DNA of 64,000 nt from Aspidiotus rigidus (lineage: Eukaryota > Arthropoda > Insecta > Hemiptera > Diaspididae): NCBI GenBank assembly GCA_035079385.1, contig JAVHKY010000065.1, forward strand, positions 1,116,001 through 1,180,000, written 5' to 3'. This document shows, in pieces, positions 63,188 through 64,000 of the stretch. The notes under the pieces were generated by a model. It was given only the letters and a program-made list of their open reading frames with translations, ran no database searches and was not told where the DNA came from. Both the position numbers and the translations under genes were made by a program. The first letter of the stretch is position 1. Each line of letters begins with the position of its first letter.

Positions 63188-63788
63188 TGCTTAACCGAAT
63201 TATACCAAGAAGGCTCGGTTTGAATCCTCAAATAACCTTCAAAGCTGTCAAGTTAGGGGATATTTTTTTGAGTTCAACGTCGGGACGCCGTTGATGTCAG
63301 TATGGCCGTGTAAACCGTGAAACCCAATAATCGCAGAATCATCGACTCGAGAGCACTCGGGATTATTATTATGCTTAAAAATCTATATTATCTGTACTAT
63401 ACCGTAGTACATACGGTACAATGATGATTATGTTGTATGATACGGAACAGTAAACATCTCTTGAAGATTAGAGAGAAACTTCAAGAGATGTTTACTGTTC
63501 CATATCATACATACAACATAATCATCATTGTACCGTATGTACTACGGTATAGTACAGATAATATAGTTTGCTAAGCATAATAATAATAATCTCGTGTGCT
63601 CTCGAGTCGATGATTCTGCAAGTACTGGATTTGACAGTTTACACGGCCATACTGACATCAACGGCGTCCCGACGTTGAACTCAAAAAAATATCCTTCAAC
63701 GTGACAGCTTTGAAAGTTAACATTCTCGTGGCATTATTTGAGGAATGTGGATTCAAACCGAGTTTTTCTGGTATAATTTGGTTGAGCA
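63188..63788. repeat. Long imperfect inverted repeat (~600 bp), 14-nt loop
   Basis: The arm 63188-63465 is the reverse complement of 63480-63788 with ~85-90% identity by eye. Matching blocks include ggccgtgtaaac/gtttacacggcc, aacgtcgggacgccgttgat and its complement, and catctcttgaa/ttcaagagatg. The loop is 63466-63479. No reading frame spans it. It could be a foldback transposon or, if transcribed, a source of double-stranded RNA. Confidence 0.85.
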
Positions 63789-64000
63789 TTCTAAAACACT
63801 TCAATTAGTGAGGAATTCACAGGAAGGAGACAGATGTATAAGTGAATGGTAGTGATATTGCAGGAGTACAAGGAATGGAATGATTGGAGGATTAGTTGAA
63901 TAAGAGTCCTGTACATCCAGGAGAGATGAAAGTCAGTCAAAAGTGGGAATTTGAGTTGGAGGTGAGGAGATCGAGATGAGAAAGACAAGAGTATATATGG
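63789..64000. other. Purine-rich non-coding tail of the window
   Basis: The plus strand is rich in A and G (gga/gag motifs). No supported gene up to the window edge. Confidence 0.35.

Overview
AT-rich eukaryotic nuclear DNA, almost certainly from an arthropod and probably an insect. The genes are split by GT-AG introns, mostly about 90-120 bp long. Two metazoan gene families are recognisable: the cap-2 mRNA 2'-O-methyltransferase CMTR2 (Drosophila 'adrift') and a polyhomeotic-type Polycomb SAM-domain protein. Many foldback/MITE-like elements and microsatellites are present. No bacterial, plasmid, CRISPR or tRNA/rRNA features were seen.

Positions 1-53632 are a head-to-tail tandem array of a ~15.9-kb unit: unit 1 at 1-15902, unit 2 at 15903-31792, unit 3 at 31793-47685, and a truncated unit 4 at 47686-53632. 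The unit boundaries are set only by where the window begins. The copies are nearly identical but carry distinct indels, microsatellite lengths and substitutions. Each complete repeat supplies one leftward (minus-strand) CMTR2 gene. Nine coding exons join in frame to a 742-residue protein with the SAM-binding motif and the K-D-K-E tetrad intact. A probable non-coding first exon lies about 3 kb upstream, across the unit boundary. Three complete genes lie in the window (11289-16011, 27179-31901, 43070-47794). The first 109 bp hold the 5' coding end of a fourth, which runs off the left edge. The rest of the unit is non-coding: an 888-bp foldback element inside intron 1, a 55-bp minisatellite, an imperfect hairpin, SSRs, a solo copy of the foldback's terminal repeat, and a foldback inside the large last intron. 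Roughly 8 kb per unit has no gene I can support.

The array stops at 53632. To its right is a complete six-exon minus-strand gene (55056-58269) for a 521-residue polyhomeotic-like protein. It is glutamine-rich, has a Myc-type nuclear localisation motif and a C-terminal SAM domain, but no FCS zinc finger. Its probable promoter and intron-1 region (60.0-60.7 kb) is a diverged relative of the CMTR2 promoter/intron-1 region inside the array. This links the two genes by an old duplication outside the recent array. From 60.7 kb to the end the sequence is repeat-rich, with two MITE-like foldbacks and a ~600-bp long inverted repeat (63188-63788), and no recognisable gene.

The most notable points are: the recent tandem amplification of an intact cap-methyltransferase gene; a localised patch of high divergence in the terminal copy; the shared ancient promoter sequence next to a zinc-finger-less polyhomeotic paralogue; and the long hairpin.
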